From the NCBI GenBank assembly GCA_020633515.1, contig JACKDM010000024.1:8756-72755 (forward strand): DNA of 64,000 bases, given 5' to 3'. The stretch comes from Myxococcales bacterium. Its GTDB lineage: Bacteria > Myxococcota > Bradymonadia > UBA7976 > UBA1532. This document shows positions 31,342 to 39,612 of the stretch, in pieces (the first letter of the stretch is position 1; every line of letters starts with the position of its first letter). The position numbers were made by a program, and so were the translations under genes. The notes under the pieces are model-generated. The model saw only the letters and a list, made by a program, of their open reading frames with translations, made no database searches and was not told where the DNA came from.

Positions 31342-32115
31342 TCAATCCCCGTTCGCGAGCGCCTCGACCCGCGCCCGCGCCGCCGCCGCCTCGACGAGGA
31401 ACCCCGCCGCCTCGAGCGCCTCGGCGAGCGCCGTCTGCATCTCGCCGCTCGTCGGCGCGAGCGCGACCGCCTCCTCGAAGTGCCGGATCGCCTCCCGCGC
31501 ATCACCCCGCGCCATGCACAGATAGCCGAGCGCCCCCGCCGCGAGCCCATGCGCCGGCTGCCGCCGCCGCGTCTCGACGAACGCGCCCCACGCCGCGTCG
31601 AGGTGACCGCTCGTCAGCAGGCACTGCCCATACAGGAACCACCCCGCCGCGTCGCCCGGACACAGCTCCAGATACGCCTTCCACAGCGCCAGCGTCGTCT
31701 CCGGCTCATCCGCCGCCCGCGCCTCGGCCGCCAGCCGATACAACAGCGCCTGCTCCCGCAGGCTCGGGATCAACACCGGCCCCACCCCGCGATCCGCCGC
31801 CCGCGCCCCGCGCCGCCCGGCCTTGCGCCGCACCGCCGCGACCATGTCGGCCGTCGGGGTCGACGCCGCCGGCACCGGCGCCTCGACCGTCGCCGCGTCG
31901 ATCGTGCTGCCGTCGTGAACGCTTGTCTGCCCGCCCTCGCCCCGCGCCCCCGGCGCCGCCGGCCCTTCGAAGCTGAACCCCCCGAACCGCGGCGCCTCCT
32001 CGCCCCGCGTGGGCGCCGCCGCCGGTGGCGTCACCACCGGCTCCTGATCGACCGGCTCCGCCTCCGTGGTCGTCGTCGCCGACGACCGCCCCCGAAACAA
32101 CCGACGCCAGACCAC
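31342..32115 (-). CDS. TPR-repeat protein upstream of the CHAT-like gene
   Basis: 257 residues from GTG at 32115-32113 (GAGGTG upstream), starting VWRRLFRGRSS. A low-complexity Thr/Glu/Pro/Ala linker (about 10-80) precedes at least four TPR-like helical pairs (LWKAYLELCPGDAAGWFLYGQCL, then AIRHFEEAVALAPTSGEMQTALAEAL). No signal peptide or membrane helix. It sits 36 bp before the TPR-CHAT gene on the same strand, so they probably form a two-gene operon whose products interact. Confidence 0.75.
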   Translation of the reverse strand: MVWRRLFRGRSSATTTTEAEPVDQEPVVTPPAAAPTRGEEAPRFGGFSFEGPAAPGARGEGGQTSVHDGSTIDAATVEAPVPAASTPTADMVAAVRRKAGRRGARAADRGVGPVLIPSLREQALLYRLAAEARAADEPETTLALWKAYLELCPGDAAGWFLYGQCLLTSGHLDAAWGAFVETRRRQPAHGLAAGALGYLCMARGDAREAIRHFEEAVALAPTSGEMQTALAEALEAAGFLVEAAAARARVEALANGD

Positions 32116-32202
32116 GGCCGCACCTCGAAGCTCGTCCGGGCCGGATTCAACAACACGGGATCGCCCCTGACAACCGCTTTGTGTAGCCGCTCCGCGCGCC
32201 GC

Positions 32203-32232
32203 TTGTCCCCTGCCGCGCCGACCCGTTAGCAT
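32203..32232 (+). promoter_or_regulatory. Promoter of the methyltransferase gene
   Basis: TTGTCC (32203-32208), 18-bp spacer, TAGCAT (32227-32232), about 35 bp before the ATG. It shares the TAG-C-T type of -10 seen at other genes here. Confidence 0.5.
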
Positions 32233-32266
32233 CGCCTGCGACACGCCCTCGCCGCTGGACGACACC

Positions 32267-33268
32267 ATGACCCCGCACAACCCCGCCCCCCTCATCGAGC
32301 TCGCCACCGCCTACTGGGGCAGCGCCGCGCTCATCGCCGCCGTGCGCCTCGACCTCTTCACCCACCTCGCCCGCGGCCCCGCCGAAGCCGCCGTCGTCGC
32401 CGCCGCCGCCGGCGCCGATCCGGTCGCCACCGACGCGCTCCTCACCGCGCTCGCCGCGCTCGGGCTCGTCGGCAAGGACGGCGACCGCTACCACAACGCC
32501 CCCCTCGCCGATGCCTACCTCGTCGAAGGCCGCCCCGGCGCCCTCGGCGCGGCGCTGCGCTACAACGGCGACAACTACCCGCTCTGGGCCGAGCTCGACA
32601 CCATCGTCAAGCAGGGCCGCGCCGCCGCCCCGCCCGGCCAGTACCTCGGCGACGACGAGACCCGCACCCGGAACTTCGTGTGGGGCATGCACCACCGCGC
32701 GCTCGGCGTCGGCCGCGCCGTCGCCTCGGTCATCGACCTCGCCGGCCGCAAACACCTCGCCGACGTCGGCGGCGGCCCCGGCACCTACAGCGCGCTCCTC
32801 ACCGAGAAGACCCCCGGCCTCCGCGCCGAGGTCCTCGACCTCCCCGGCGTCGTCGCCGTCGCCCGCCAGATCGTCGCGAGCCTCGGCGCCACCGAGCGCG
32901 TCACCTGCACCGCCTTCGACTACTACAAAGACCCGCTCCCCGGCACCTACGACTGCGCGCTCGTCTCCGGCGTGCTGCACCGCGAACAGCCCGACGGCGC
33001 GCGCGCGCTCCTCGCCAAGACCGCCGCCGCGCTCGAACCCGGCGGCGTCCTCTACATCAGCGACGTCATGCTCGCCGATGACCGCCAGGGCCCCGTCTTC
33101 GCCGCCATGTTCGCGCTCAACATGCGCGTCATGGCCCACGACGGCCGCTGCCACACCGTCGCCGAACAGCGCGCATGGCTCGCCGAGCTCGGCCTCGACG
33201 TCACCGCCGTCACCGCGCTCCCCGCCCCGATCCACTACACCGTCATCCGCGCCGAGAAGCGCGCATGA
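32267..33268 (+). CDS. SAM-dependent methyltransferase (plant-type O-methyltransferase family 2)
   Basis: 333 residues. The N-terminal winged-helix dimerisation region (LIELATAYWGSAALIAAVRLDLFTHL) leads to a Rossmann domain with SAM motif I ADVGGGPGTYSALL, then AEVLDLPGVV and the post-motif GVLYISDVMLADD. This matches acetylserotonin/hydroxyneurosporene-type O-methyltransferases, which usually methylate hydroxyl groups of secondary metabolites. The position of the catalytic His may be the H in VLHREQPDG. Overlaps the next gene by ATGA; no biosynthetic cluster is visible nearby. Confidence 0.85.
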   Translation: MTPHNPAPLIELATAYWGSAALIAAVRLDLFTHLARGPAEAAVVAAAAGADPVATDALLTALAALGLVGKDGDRYHNAPLADAYLVEGRPGALGAALRYNGDNYPLWAELDTIVKQGRAAAPPGQYLGDDETRTRNFVWGMHHRALGVGRAVASVIDLAGRKHLADVGGGPGTYSALLTEKTPGLRAEVLDLPGVVAVARQIVASLGATERVTCTAFDYYKDPLPGTYDCALVSGVLHREQPDGARALLAKTAAALEPGGVLYISDVMLADDRQGPVFAAMFALNMRVMAHDGRCHTVAEQRAWLAELGLDVTAVTALPAPIHYTVIRAEKRA

Positions 33269-34236
33269 GGCGCCTGCTCCCCCTGCTCGCCGCCCTCGCG
33301 CTCGCCGGCTGCACCGAAGGCCGCTCCCCGCTCGCCGCCGCGCCCGACGCCGCCCGCCAGGACGCCGCCCCCGACGCGATCCGCCCCCCGCCCAAGCCCA
33401 AGCGCGAGAAGATCCCGCTCCCCCCGTTCCCCGAGCCCCCGCCCCGCCCCGAGGGCGAACCCCAGAGCCCCGAAGACCTCGCCCGCCTCTCCACCGCCGC
33501 CGGCCAGGGCCAGCCGGTCGAGAAGCCCGGCGCCCCCCCGGTGCAGCGCCTCGACGCCTACCGCCTCCGCGTCGGCCAGGTCTTCGCCGACCGCCTCAAC
33601 CGCTTCATCGAGATCCCCAGCAAGGTCAACATGACCCAGGGCATCCTCGAGTATTACGGCGTCAGCTCGAACGGCAAGCTGCACGAGTCGGTGCTCGAGC
33701 TCGGCGCCGAGCCGAGCCACATCCACCTCGGCCTGCTCCTCATCGGCCTCGACCCGCGCGAATACAGCGTCGAGAGCGACCCCTACGTGCTGCCCAAGAT
33801 CGTGCGCGAAGGCGGCCGCGTCGAGCTGCGGCTGCGCTACCTCGACCCCGAGACCAAAGCCGAGCGCGACATCCCCGCCGAGGATTGGCTGCGCGACCGC
33901 AAGACCGGCAAGGCCCCGCCCCCGCAGGCGTGGTACTTCCAGGGCAGCATCTTCTGGAACGGCCGCTACTCCGCCGACACCGATCGCAGCGTCATCGCGC
34001 TGATCCCCGACCGCATCGCGGTGGTCGTCATCGGCGACGACGCCGGCAACCCCTACCGCGGCGACCTGCTCGGCTACGACGTCAACACCGCCGCCATCCC
34101 CCCGGTGGGCACGCCGGTGCGGTTCGTGATCAAGGTGCACGGCGCCGAGCCGGGCAAGGTCCCGCCGCCGAAGCCGAGCGGCCCGGCGGCGCCGAGCCCG
34201 GACGCGCCTGCCCCAACGGCGCCCGCGCCGCGCTGA
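33265..34236 (+). CDS. YdjY-domain lipoprotein
   Basis: 323 residues with a short lipoprotein signal (LLAALALAGC, Cys16) and a long Pro/Glu/Lys linker. A domain at about 90-300 then resembles YdjY proteins: RFIEIPSKVNMTQGILEYYGV, GKLHESVLELGAEPSHIHLGLLLIGLDP and the YFQGSIFWNGRY stretch. YdjY domains are common in planctomycete and myxobacterial exported proteins; function unknown. The ATG overlaps the methyltransferase stop by 4 bases, so the two are translationally coupled although no functional link is obvious. Confidence 0.72.
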   Translation: MRRLLPLLAALALAGCTEGRSPLAAAPDAARQDAAPDAIRPPPKPKREKIPLPPFPEPPPRPEGEPQSPEDLARLSTAAGQGQPVEKPGAPPVQRLDAYRLRVGQVFADRLNRFIEIPSKVNMTQGILEYYGVSSNGKLHESVLELGAEPSHIHLGLLLIGLDPREYSVESDPYVLPKIVREGGRVELRLRYLDPETKAERDIPAEDWLRDRKTGKAPPPQAWYFQGSIFWNGRYSADTDRSVIALIPDRIAVVVIGDDAGNPYRGDLLGYDVNTAAIPPVGTPVRFVIKVHGAEPGKVPPPKPSGPAAPSPDAPAPTAPAPR

Positions 34237-34369
34237 AGCCGGCCGGTGGCGTTGTCACCCGCCGCCGCGGCCGCCACGGCATCGTCGCCGACTCCACCGT
34301 CCCGGGCGTGAGTCGCCCGACAGCGAAACCCGCCCGGAGCGGTGACTCCGCCTCCCATCCTCGCTCCTC

Positions 34370-34399
34370 TTGACGGCCGTCAGCACCCGCTGCCAGGAT
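34370..34399 (+). promoter_or_regulatory. Candidate promoter of the TSP3-nuclease lipoprotein
   Basis: TTGACG (34370-34375), 18-bp spacer, CAGGAT (34394-34399), about 75 bp before the ATG. The -10 is weak. The rest of 34,237-34,473 shows no gene. Confidence 0.3.
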
Positions 34400-34473
34400 C
34401 CCATCCGTGAAGCCACCGGGGGGCGGCGGTCGAGCGGCCGGGCACGACAAACGCTCGCGGGAGAAGGGCCGAG

Positions 34474-37284
34474 ATGCCTCGATGGTGGTGCCTGTCATTG
34501 CTGCTCGCGCTCCTCACCGGCTGCTGCGAAGGCGACCCCGACGACCCCCTCTGCCAATGGGGCGCCGCCGACGCCGGCCTCGGCTGCTGGAGCGAAGACG
34601 ACGAGCCCGTCCGCACCACCGGCCGCGTCGAAGCGCCCGATGACTGGCCCGTCGCCGGCTGCGAAGCCATGGCCCCCCAGGGCTGGTGCCTCCGCGGCCC
34701 GCTCGCCATCGACCCCATGACCCGCCTCGGCACCCTGCCCACCGCCTACATCCCCGAAGGCACCTGGACCGCCCATGCCATCAGCGAAGGCTGCCCCGGC
34801 GCCGACTGCGACATCCCCATCGCCCGCGCCCGCGCCGCCGTGCGCCTCGCCCACCTCGACGCCACCGTCACCATCGACGCCACCTGCGCCACGCTCCCCC
34901 GCCCCGGCCGCCGCGCCCCCGGCCGCACCGTGCCCGGCGTCGTGCCGCCCTTCGTGCGCGACTGCGGCCCGGTCGTCGGCTTCGCGGTCTCACCCTCGTG
35001 GCAAGACCCCGCCGGTGGCTTCTTCGGCCAGAGCCCGGCCATCCCCGACCAGTATGCCATCAGCACCCTCATGAGCCTCACCGGCGCCGAGCACGCGCGC
35101 AAGGTCGCGCGCTTCATGACATGCGCCATGCAACAATGCGTCAACCACAACACCTGGGACGGCGACATCGCGCGCGTCGACCCCGACACCGACCAGATCC
35201 ACAGCCGCTGCGACGTCTGCCCGACCATCACCGACCGCGACCAGCGCGACCGCGACCACGACGGCCACGGCGACGCCTGCGACAACTGCCCCGACGACCC
35301 CGGACCGCAGCACGACCGCGACGGCGACGGCCATGGCGACGTCTGCGATGTCTGCCCCCGACACCCCGACCCCGAGCAGCGCGACCTCGACGCCGACGGC
35401 GTCGGCGACGCCTGCGACAACTGCCGCGGCGAGCCCAACCGCGACCAGCGCGACCGCGACCAGGACGCGCTCGGCGACGCCTGCGACAACTGCCCGCGGC
35501 ACGCCAACGCCGACCAGACCGACACCGACCGCGACGGCGCCGGCGACGCCTGCGACGTCTGCCCCGACACGCCCGACCCCGAACAGACCGACGGCGACGC
35601 CGATGGCATCGGCGACGCCTGCGACCTCTGCCCCGACACACCCGACCCCGAGCAGCACGACACCGACGGCGACGGCGTCGGCGACGCCTGCGACCGCTGC
35701 CCCGACCACCCCGACCCCTGGCAGGAGGACGGCGACGAAGACGGCGCCGGCGACGCCTGCGACCTCTGCCCCAAGACCCCCGACCCCGAGCAATCCGACC
35801 GCGACGGCGATGGCATCGGCGACGCCTGCGACCGCTGCGTCGCCGTCGCCGACCCCGAGCAGCGCGACAGCGACGGCGATGGCATCGGCGACGCCTGCTG
35901 CGGCGACGACGACCCCGACGACGACGGCTGGTCCAACTGCGCGTGGTACCCACCCGGGCACCTCGAGACCCACGGCGCCGAGCCGCAGACCGGCGCACCG
36001 GATGCCATCCACGCGGCATGGCGCGACCGCCCGATGCCCGGCGACGTGTCCTGCATCGACGGCCGCCGCGTCTGCGTCCCCGCCGGCACCCCGCCCGGCT
36101 TCAGCGCCGAGGAGGTCGAAGCCTTCGCCCTGCAACGAGCCGCCGCCGGCGGCCCCGACGTGCTGCGCTACGCCGAAGGCTCCGCCGACGACGCCATCGC
36201 CCGCTGCATGGTGATCGCCGACGCGCTCGGCCGGCCGATCGAGCCCGCGGAGTGGCGCGCCTGCCTCGACGCCGCCATGGCTCCGCCCGCCCCGGAGCCG
36301 CCGCCGGGGCCCGAGGTGCCGACGCCGGGGGCGCCGATCGGGGTGGAGTTCGACGTGCCCGGTGGGCAGGTGAGCATGTGGATGGGGCTTGTGGGCGAGC
36401 GGATCGTCTGGTGGATGCTGGGCTATGGGTTTCGGGAGGGGTGCCGCTTCGACTACCCCTATCGCATCGTCATGCCCGACGGGCAGCTCCGCTTCGGGCG
36501 GTACGACATCTACTGCCCGAGCACACTCCGCGAGCGACCGAGCGGGCAGATCACCGGCGAGCCGGGCGTCTTCATGGAGGTCAAGTGGTGGCGCACTGAC
36601 GTGCGCTCCTTCGCCTACGATCGGGTCTGGCGCTTCGTCGACCAGATCGAGCGGCACTACTTCAACTGGCTGGCGGCGACCGAGGTCTCCGAGCCATCCC
36701 TTCGCATGATTTGGATGTTCGGCTGGACACCACCCGCCGACGCCGTCGCGATCCTCGAACAGCACCCGACCTTCGACTTCAACCTCCGGGCCCGCCGCCC
36801 CGCCGCCGCGCTGCACTACCGCCCCATCGAGTACGTCTCGCCGCCTCGCTACCTGCTCGACCGCCTCCAGACCCGCCCCTGGCTGCACGCCCCGGTGTAC
36901 TGGACCACCTTCGTCCCCACCGACTTCCGCTTCATCCGTGGCGTGCTCGACACCGCGCCCTGCTTCCCCTGTGGTGAGGATGACGCGCTGTGCGAGGAGC
37001 GCGCCCTCGTTCAGCGCCTCGACCTCGATGTCTACGCCCCCGAGTGTGGCCGGCGTGGTGCGCTGGTCGGCTGCGACTTCTTCTCGATCGAGGCCACCAT
37101 TGCCCAGCTCGGCACCATCTACGTCGACCCCGGCGCGCTGCGCACGTGGCTCGGTATCTATCAACGCTTCTGCCTCGAAGGCCGCACCCTGGCGTGCGAC
37201 GAGTGGCTGAGCCAGCTCTACGATCGGATGAAGTGTCGTGAAGACTATCTGGACTACAATGACGGCCTCGGCCCTCGGAGGTGA
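34474..37284 (+). CDS. Lipoprotein with TSP3 stalk and C-terminal PD-(D/E)XK-like domain; candidate polymorphic toxin
   Basis: 936 residues. Lipoprotein signal MPRWWCLSLLLALLTGC (Cys17). A Cys-containing N-terminal domain (about 20-250), ten TSP3 calcium-binding repeats (DGDGIGDACD type, about 257-476) and a Pro-rich hinge (about 603-620) follow. The unique C-terminal domain at about 620-936 has D678 (GRYDIYC), E702-x-K704 (FMEVKWW) and Q724 (VDQIERHYF), the order D...ExK...Q of restriction-endonuclease-fold nucleases. Codon choice shifts from C-ending to mixed G/T-ending from about 36,300, as if the tip was acquired separately. A small gene follows 3 bp later and is duplicated. Nuclease and toxin roles are inferred. 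Confidence 0.65.
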   Translation: MPRWWCLSLLLALLTGCCEGDPDDPLCQWGAADAGLGCWSEDDEPVRTTGRVEAPDDWPVAGCEAMAPQGWCLRGPLAIDPMTRLGTLPTAYIPEGTWTAHAISEGCPGADCDIPIARARAAVRLAHLDATVTIDATCATLPRPGRRAPGRTVPGVVPPFVRDCGPVVGFAVSPSWQDPAGGFFGQSPAIPDQYAISTLMSLTGAEHARKVARFMTCAMQQCVNHNTWDGDIARVDPDTDQIHSRCDVCPTITDRDQRDRDHDGHGDACDNCPDDPGPQHDRDGDGHGDVCDVCPRHPDPEQRDLDADGVGDACDNCRGEPNRDQRDRDQDALGDACDNCPRHANADQTDTDRDGAGDACDVCPDTPDPEQTDGDADGIGDACDLCPDTPDPEQHDTDGDGVGDACDRCPDHPDPWQEDGDEDGAGDACDLCPKTPDPEQSDRDGDGIGDACDRCVAVADPEQRDSDGDGIGDACCGDDDPDDDGWSNCAWYPPGHLETHGAEPQTGAPDAIHAAWRDRPMPGDVSCIDGRRVCVPAGTPPGFSAEEVEAFALQRAAAGGPDVLRYAEGSADDAIARCMVIADALGRPIEPAEWRACLDAAMAPPAPEPPPGPEVPTPGAPIGVEFDVPGGQVSMWMGLVGERIVWWMLGYGFREGCRFDYPYRIVMPDGQLRFGRYDIYCPSTLRERPSGQITGEPGVFMEVKWWRTDVRSFAYDRVWRFVDQIERHYFNWLAATEVSEPSLRMIWMFGWTPPADAVAILEQHPTFDFNLRARRPAAALHYRPIEYVSPPRYLLDRLQTRPWLHAPVYWTTFVPTDFRFIRGVLDTAPCFPCGEDDALCEERALVQRLDLDVYAPECGRRGALVGCDFFSIEATIAQLGTIYVDPGALRTWLGIYQRFCLEGRTLACDEWLSQLYDRMKCREDYLDYNDGLGPRR

Positions 37285-37287
37285 GGT

Positions 37288-37818
37288 GTGAGCGTGATCC
37301 TGGCGTTGGTGTTCGGCCTTCTCGGTGATCCGAGCGGTCTCGTCGAGAAGTACTATGTGCGCATCGTCGACCCGGCCGACCTACCCGACATGACGCGCTG
37401 GAGTCCGGTGACTTCGCGCGGTACGCGAATCAGTGTCTTCAGCAGTGGCAAGTTCGGCTGGCATCCCTGGCGCTGTGACGCCAAGGGCAAGGCGCGGGTC
37501 GACGCCGTCATCCACCGCCTCGGTCCGCCGATGGCGCTCGTCGACATCGGCCGCACCGATCGGGGCTATATGTGGCGACACCGGGATCCAGCCAAACCGC
37601 ACGCTGGCATCATGGTGATCCTGCACAAGCGCGGCGTCGAACTGCGGGATTGGTCGGAGATCGACCGTGCGCCGGGATATACCGGGCGCCTCAACGTCAT
37701 CTCGCAGGAGAACGAGATCTATCGCTGGTTCGAGTGGCTGACCGAACCCCTCACCCCCGGCGAGGCCGCGTCGCCGCCGGCCGCCGCGCCCGCGCCGGGT
37801 GGCGACGTCGCGCCGTGA
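37288..37818 (+). CDS. Candidate immunity protein, copy 1
   Basis: 176 residues, no family recognised. GTG start with GGAGGTGA upstream, 3 bp after the TSP3-nuclease stop, so translation is coupled. The chain starts with a hydrophobic strand (VILALVFGLLGDPSGLVEKYYVRI). It then has a Trp/Arg-rich core (GWHPWRC, GYMWRHRDPAKPHAGIMVIL) and a conserved end (NVISQENEIYRWFEWLTEPL) before a Pro/Ala tail. No lipobox; the start is too weak for a clear signal peptide. Position, size and tandem duplication are those of immunity genes behind polymorphic toxins; this role is inferred. Confidence 0.6.
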   Translation: MSVILALVFGLLGDPSGLVEKYYVRIVDPADLPDMTRWSPVTSRGTRISVFSSGKFGWHPWRCDAKGKARVDAVIHRLGPPMALVDIGRTDRGYMWRHRDPAKPHAGIMVILHKRGVELRDWSEIDRAPGYTGRLNVISQENEIYRWFEWLTEPLTPGEAASPPAAAPAPGGDVAP

Positions 37819-37906
37819 CAGGCGGGTCTTTTACGCACGCAAATTACGCCGCTCCACGAGCCGCGACGATCACCCGGGTGTCGCGGCGATCCAGCCGGGG
37901 TGAACG

Positions 37907-38521
37907 ATGATCCTGGCGTTGGTGTTCGGCCTGTTCGGCGACCCGAGCGGGCTCGTCGACAAGTACTACGTGCGCATCACCGATCCCGCCGAGCTGCCCG
38001 ACATGAACCGGATGACTCCCCTCAGTTCACGAGGGACGCGGAGCAGCCTGTTTGGCAGCGGCAAGTACGGGTGGCACCCCTGGCGCTGCGACGCGCGCGG
38101 CAAGGCGCGGGTCGACGCCGCGCTGCACCGCCTCGGCCCGCCGATGACGCTGGAATGGCTCGGGCGCAAGGACCGCGGCTACATGTGGCGCCACCGCGAC
38201 CCTGCCAAGCCCCACGCTGGCATCATGGTGATCCTGTACAAGCGCGGCGTCGAGCTGCGGACCTGGCAGCAGATCGACCTGGCGCGCGGCTACAGCGGGC
38301 GGCTCAATGTCATCTCGCAGGAGAACGAGATCTACCGCTGGTTCGAGTGGCTGACCGAGCCCCTCACGCCCGGCGAGGCCGCGTCACCGCCGGCCGCTGC
38401 CCTGGGCCGGGCGGCGACGTCGCGCCGTGACGGGCGGCTCGTTTACGCGCGCAAACAACACCGACCGGGCGCCATGCAGCGGGCCTGCACGACCCGACCG
38501 GGTCTCGGCCCCCGGCGGTGA
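37907..38521 (+). CDS. Candidate immunity protein, copy 2, with frameshifted C-terminus
   Basis: Tandem paralogue of the preceding gene, alike over nearly the whole 160-residue core: the blocks SRGTR, GWHPWRCDA, HRLGPPM, GYMWRHRDPAKPHAGIMVIL and NVISQENEIYRWFEWLTEPL are shared. Near 38,400-38,412 it is one base shorter than copy 1. The original stop (38,428-38,430) is therefore missed, and the frame runs on through the intergenic spacer to 38,521, adding about 35 unrelated residues and giving 204. The last residues GLGPRR equal the end of the TSP3-nuclease protein. ATG start with GGGGTGA upstream. Confidence 0.6.
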   Translation: MILALVFGLFGDPSGLVDKYYVRITDPAELPDMNRMTPLSSRGTRSSLFGSGKYGWHPWRCDARGKARVDAALHRLGPPMTLEWLGRKDRGYMWRHRDPAKPHAGIMVILYKRGVELRTWQQIDLARGYSGRLNVISQENEIYRWFEWLTEPLTPGEAASPPAAALGRAATSRRDGRLVYARKQHRPGAMQRACTTRPGLGPRR

Positions 38522-38611
38522 GGGGTGAGCATGTCTCTGGCGCTGGTGTTCGGCCTGTCGAGCGACCCGGGCGCGCCCGTCGACACGCACGCCGGGCGCA
38601 TCACCGCTCGC
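38485..38611 (+). pseudogene. Truncated third immunity copy with remnant of the toxin 3' end
   Basis: GTG at 38525 opens SMSLALVFGLSSDPGAPVDTHAGRI, which aligns with the first about 25 residues of copies 1 and 2. It then breaks off where the oppositely oriented HEAT-like gene ends. Just upstream, CTCGGCCCCCGGCGGTGAG resembles CTCGGCCCTCGGAGGTGAG at the toxin stop. The duplicated unit therefore once included the toxin tip followed by an immunity gene. Confidence 0.65.
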
Positions 38612-39601
38612 TCACCGACACAGCTCGGGGAACCGCCGCCGCCACTGCCGCTCGTGCCACACGGCGGCCTCGGCCTTCTCGCCCTTCGCCGTCCGCCCGT
38701 GCAGCGCGAGCAGGTTGCCCGCGTCGCTCGATGGGATCCGCGCCAGCACGTTGAACGCCTCCTGCCACACCCGCCGCTCCTCCGCGAGCGCCGCCGCCTC
38801 CAGGATCGGCATCGCCAGCTCCAGCCGGTCGCGCAGCGCCCACACCGCCAGCACCGCCATGCCCTGCACGCCCGGATCGGGGTCCTCGAGCCCGCGCAGG
38901 ATCGCGCCGTGCGCCTCGCTCGCGCCGTACAGCGCCACCGCCCAGATCGCCATGCCCCGCAGGTGCTCGGAGGGGTCGTCGAGCACCCGCTTCATCAGCG
39001 GCAGCGCCTCCGGGCCGCCGTGCTCCATCAGCCCCGAGAGCGCCATCTCCCGGATCGGCTTCGGCTGCGAGGCCTCGATGCTCTGCGCGAAGACCGCCAT
39101 CGCGCCCGGCAGGTGCCGCCGGCCGATGCTGACGAGCGCGTGCTGGCGGTCGGGGTCGCCGCGGCCGAGGTCAGCCGCGAGCGCGAGCATCTCGGCGTCG
39201 GGGACCTTGCGCAGCGGCTCGGGGTCGGGGTGGCCGGTGCCCTGGTAGTCCGGCCCGCCCGACCAGGGGCCGTCGGCCGGCGGTCCGACCCGGCCGGGCT
39301 GGCAGGCGGTCTCGGTGGGCGCGCTCGCCCGTGAGCCGCCGGTCGTGCCACCGGCCGCTGCCAGTGTTGCCATCGGGGATGCCACCGATGGCATCGCGGG
39401 TCTCGTTGACGCCGGCGGTGATGCCACCGATGGCATCGAGCGGCTCGGCGCAGCCACCGGCGCGGCCACCGGCGCGGCCACCGGCGCTGCCACCGGCGTC
39501 GAGGTCGAAGCCATCAGCGGCCCCGGGTGCTTCACCGCGCCCTCGTCGGCGCAGCCGAGCCCGATCAGGGCCGCGGCGATGGGAGTCATCAGTCGCTTCA
39601 T
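38612..39601 (-). CDS. HEAT-like repeat lipoprotein
   Basis: 329 residues from ATG at 39601 (AGGAG 7 nt upstream). Lipoprotein signal ALIGLGC (Cys17). A low-complexity linker of Val-Ala-Ala-Pro units, coded by 12-bp tandem repeats, and Ser/Pro/Met stretches reach about residue 110. From about 140 the chain is made of HEAT/Armadillo-like helix pairs (PIREMALSGLMEHGGPEALPLMKRVLDDPSEHLRGMAIWAVALYG). Probably a protein-binding scaffold at the envelope. It follows the collagen-like gene; the two are likely one operon. Confidence 0.75.
   Translation of the reverse strand: MKRLMTPIAAALIGLGCADEGAVKHPGPLMASTSTPVAAPVAAPVAAPVAAPSRSMPSVASPPASTRPAMPSVASPMATLAAAGGTTGGSRASAPTETACQPGRVGPPADGPWSGGPDYQGTGHPDPEPLRKVPDAEMLALAADLGRGDPDRQHALVSIGRRHLPGAMAVFAQSIEASQPKPIREMALSGLMEHGGPEALPLMKRVLDDPSEHLRGMAIWAVALYGASEAHGAILRGLEDPDPGVQGMAVLAVWALRDRLELAMPILEAAALAEERRVWQEAFNVLARIPSSDAGNLLALHGRTAKGEKAEAAVWHERQWRRRFPELCR
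39453..39500. repeat. 12-bp tandem repeats in the HEAT-like lipoprotein gene
   Basis: Four units of GCCACCGGCGCG code for the Val-Ala-Ala-Pro linker. Confidence 0.75.
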
Positions 39602-39612
39602 CGTCGTGCTCC

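Noticed and set aside
35200..35900. Regular GGCGACGCCTGCGAC repeats suggesting a CRISPR or satellite
   Set aside because: They are the codons of ten TSP3 repeats in one open frame.
34990..37164. 724-residue minus-strand frame opposite the TSP3-nuclease gene
   Set aside because: Val/Gly/Ala-rich mirror of the TSP3 repeats; no start signal or domain.
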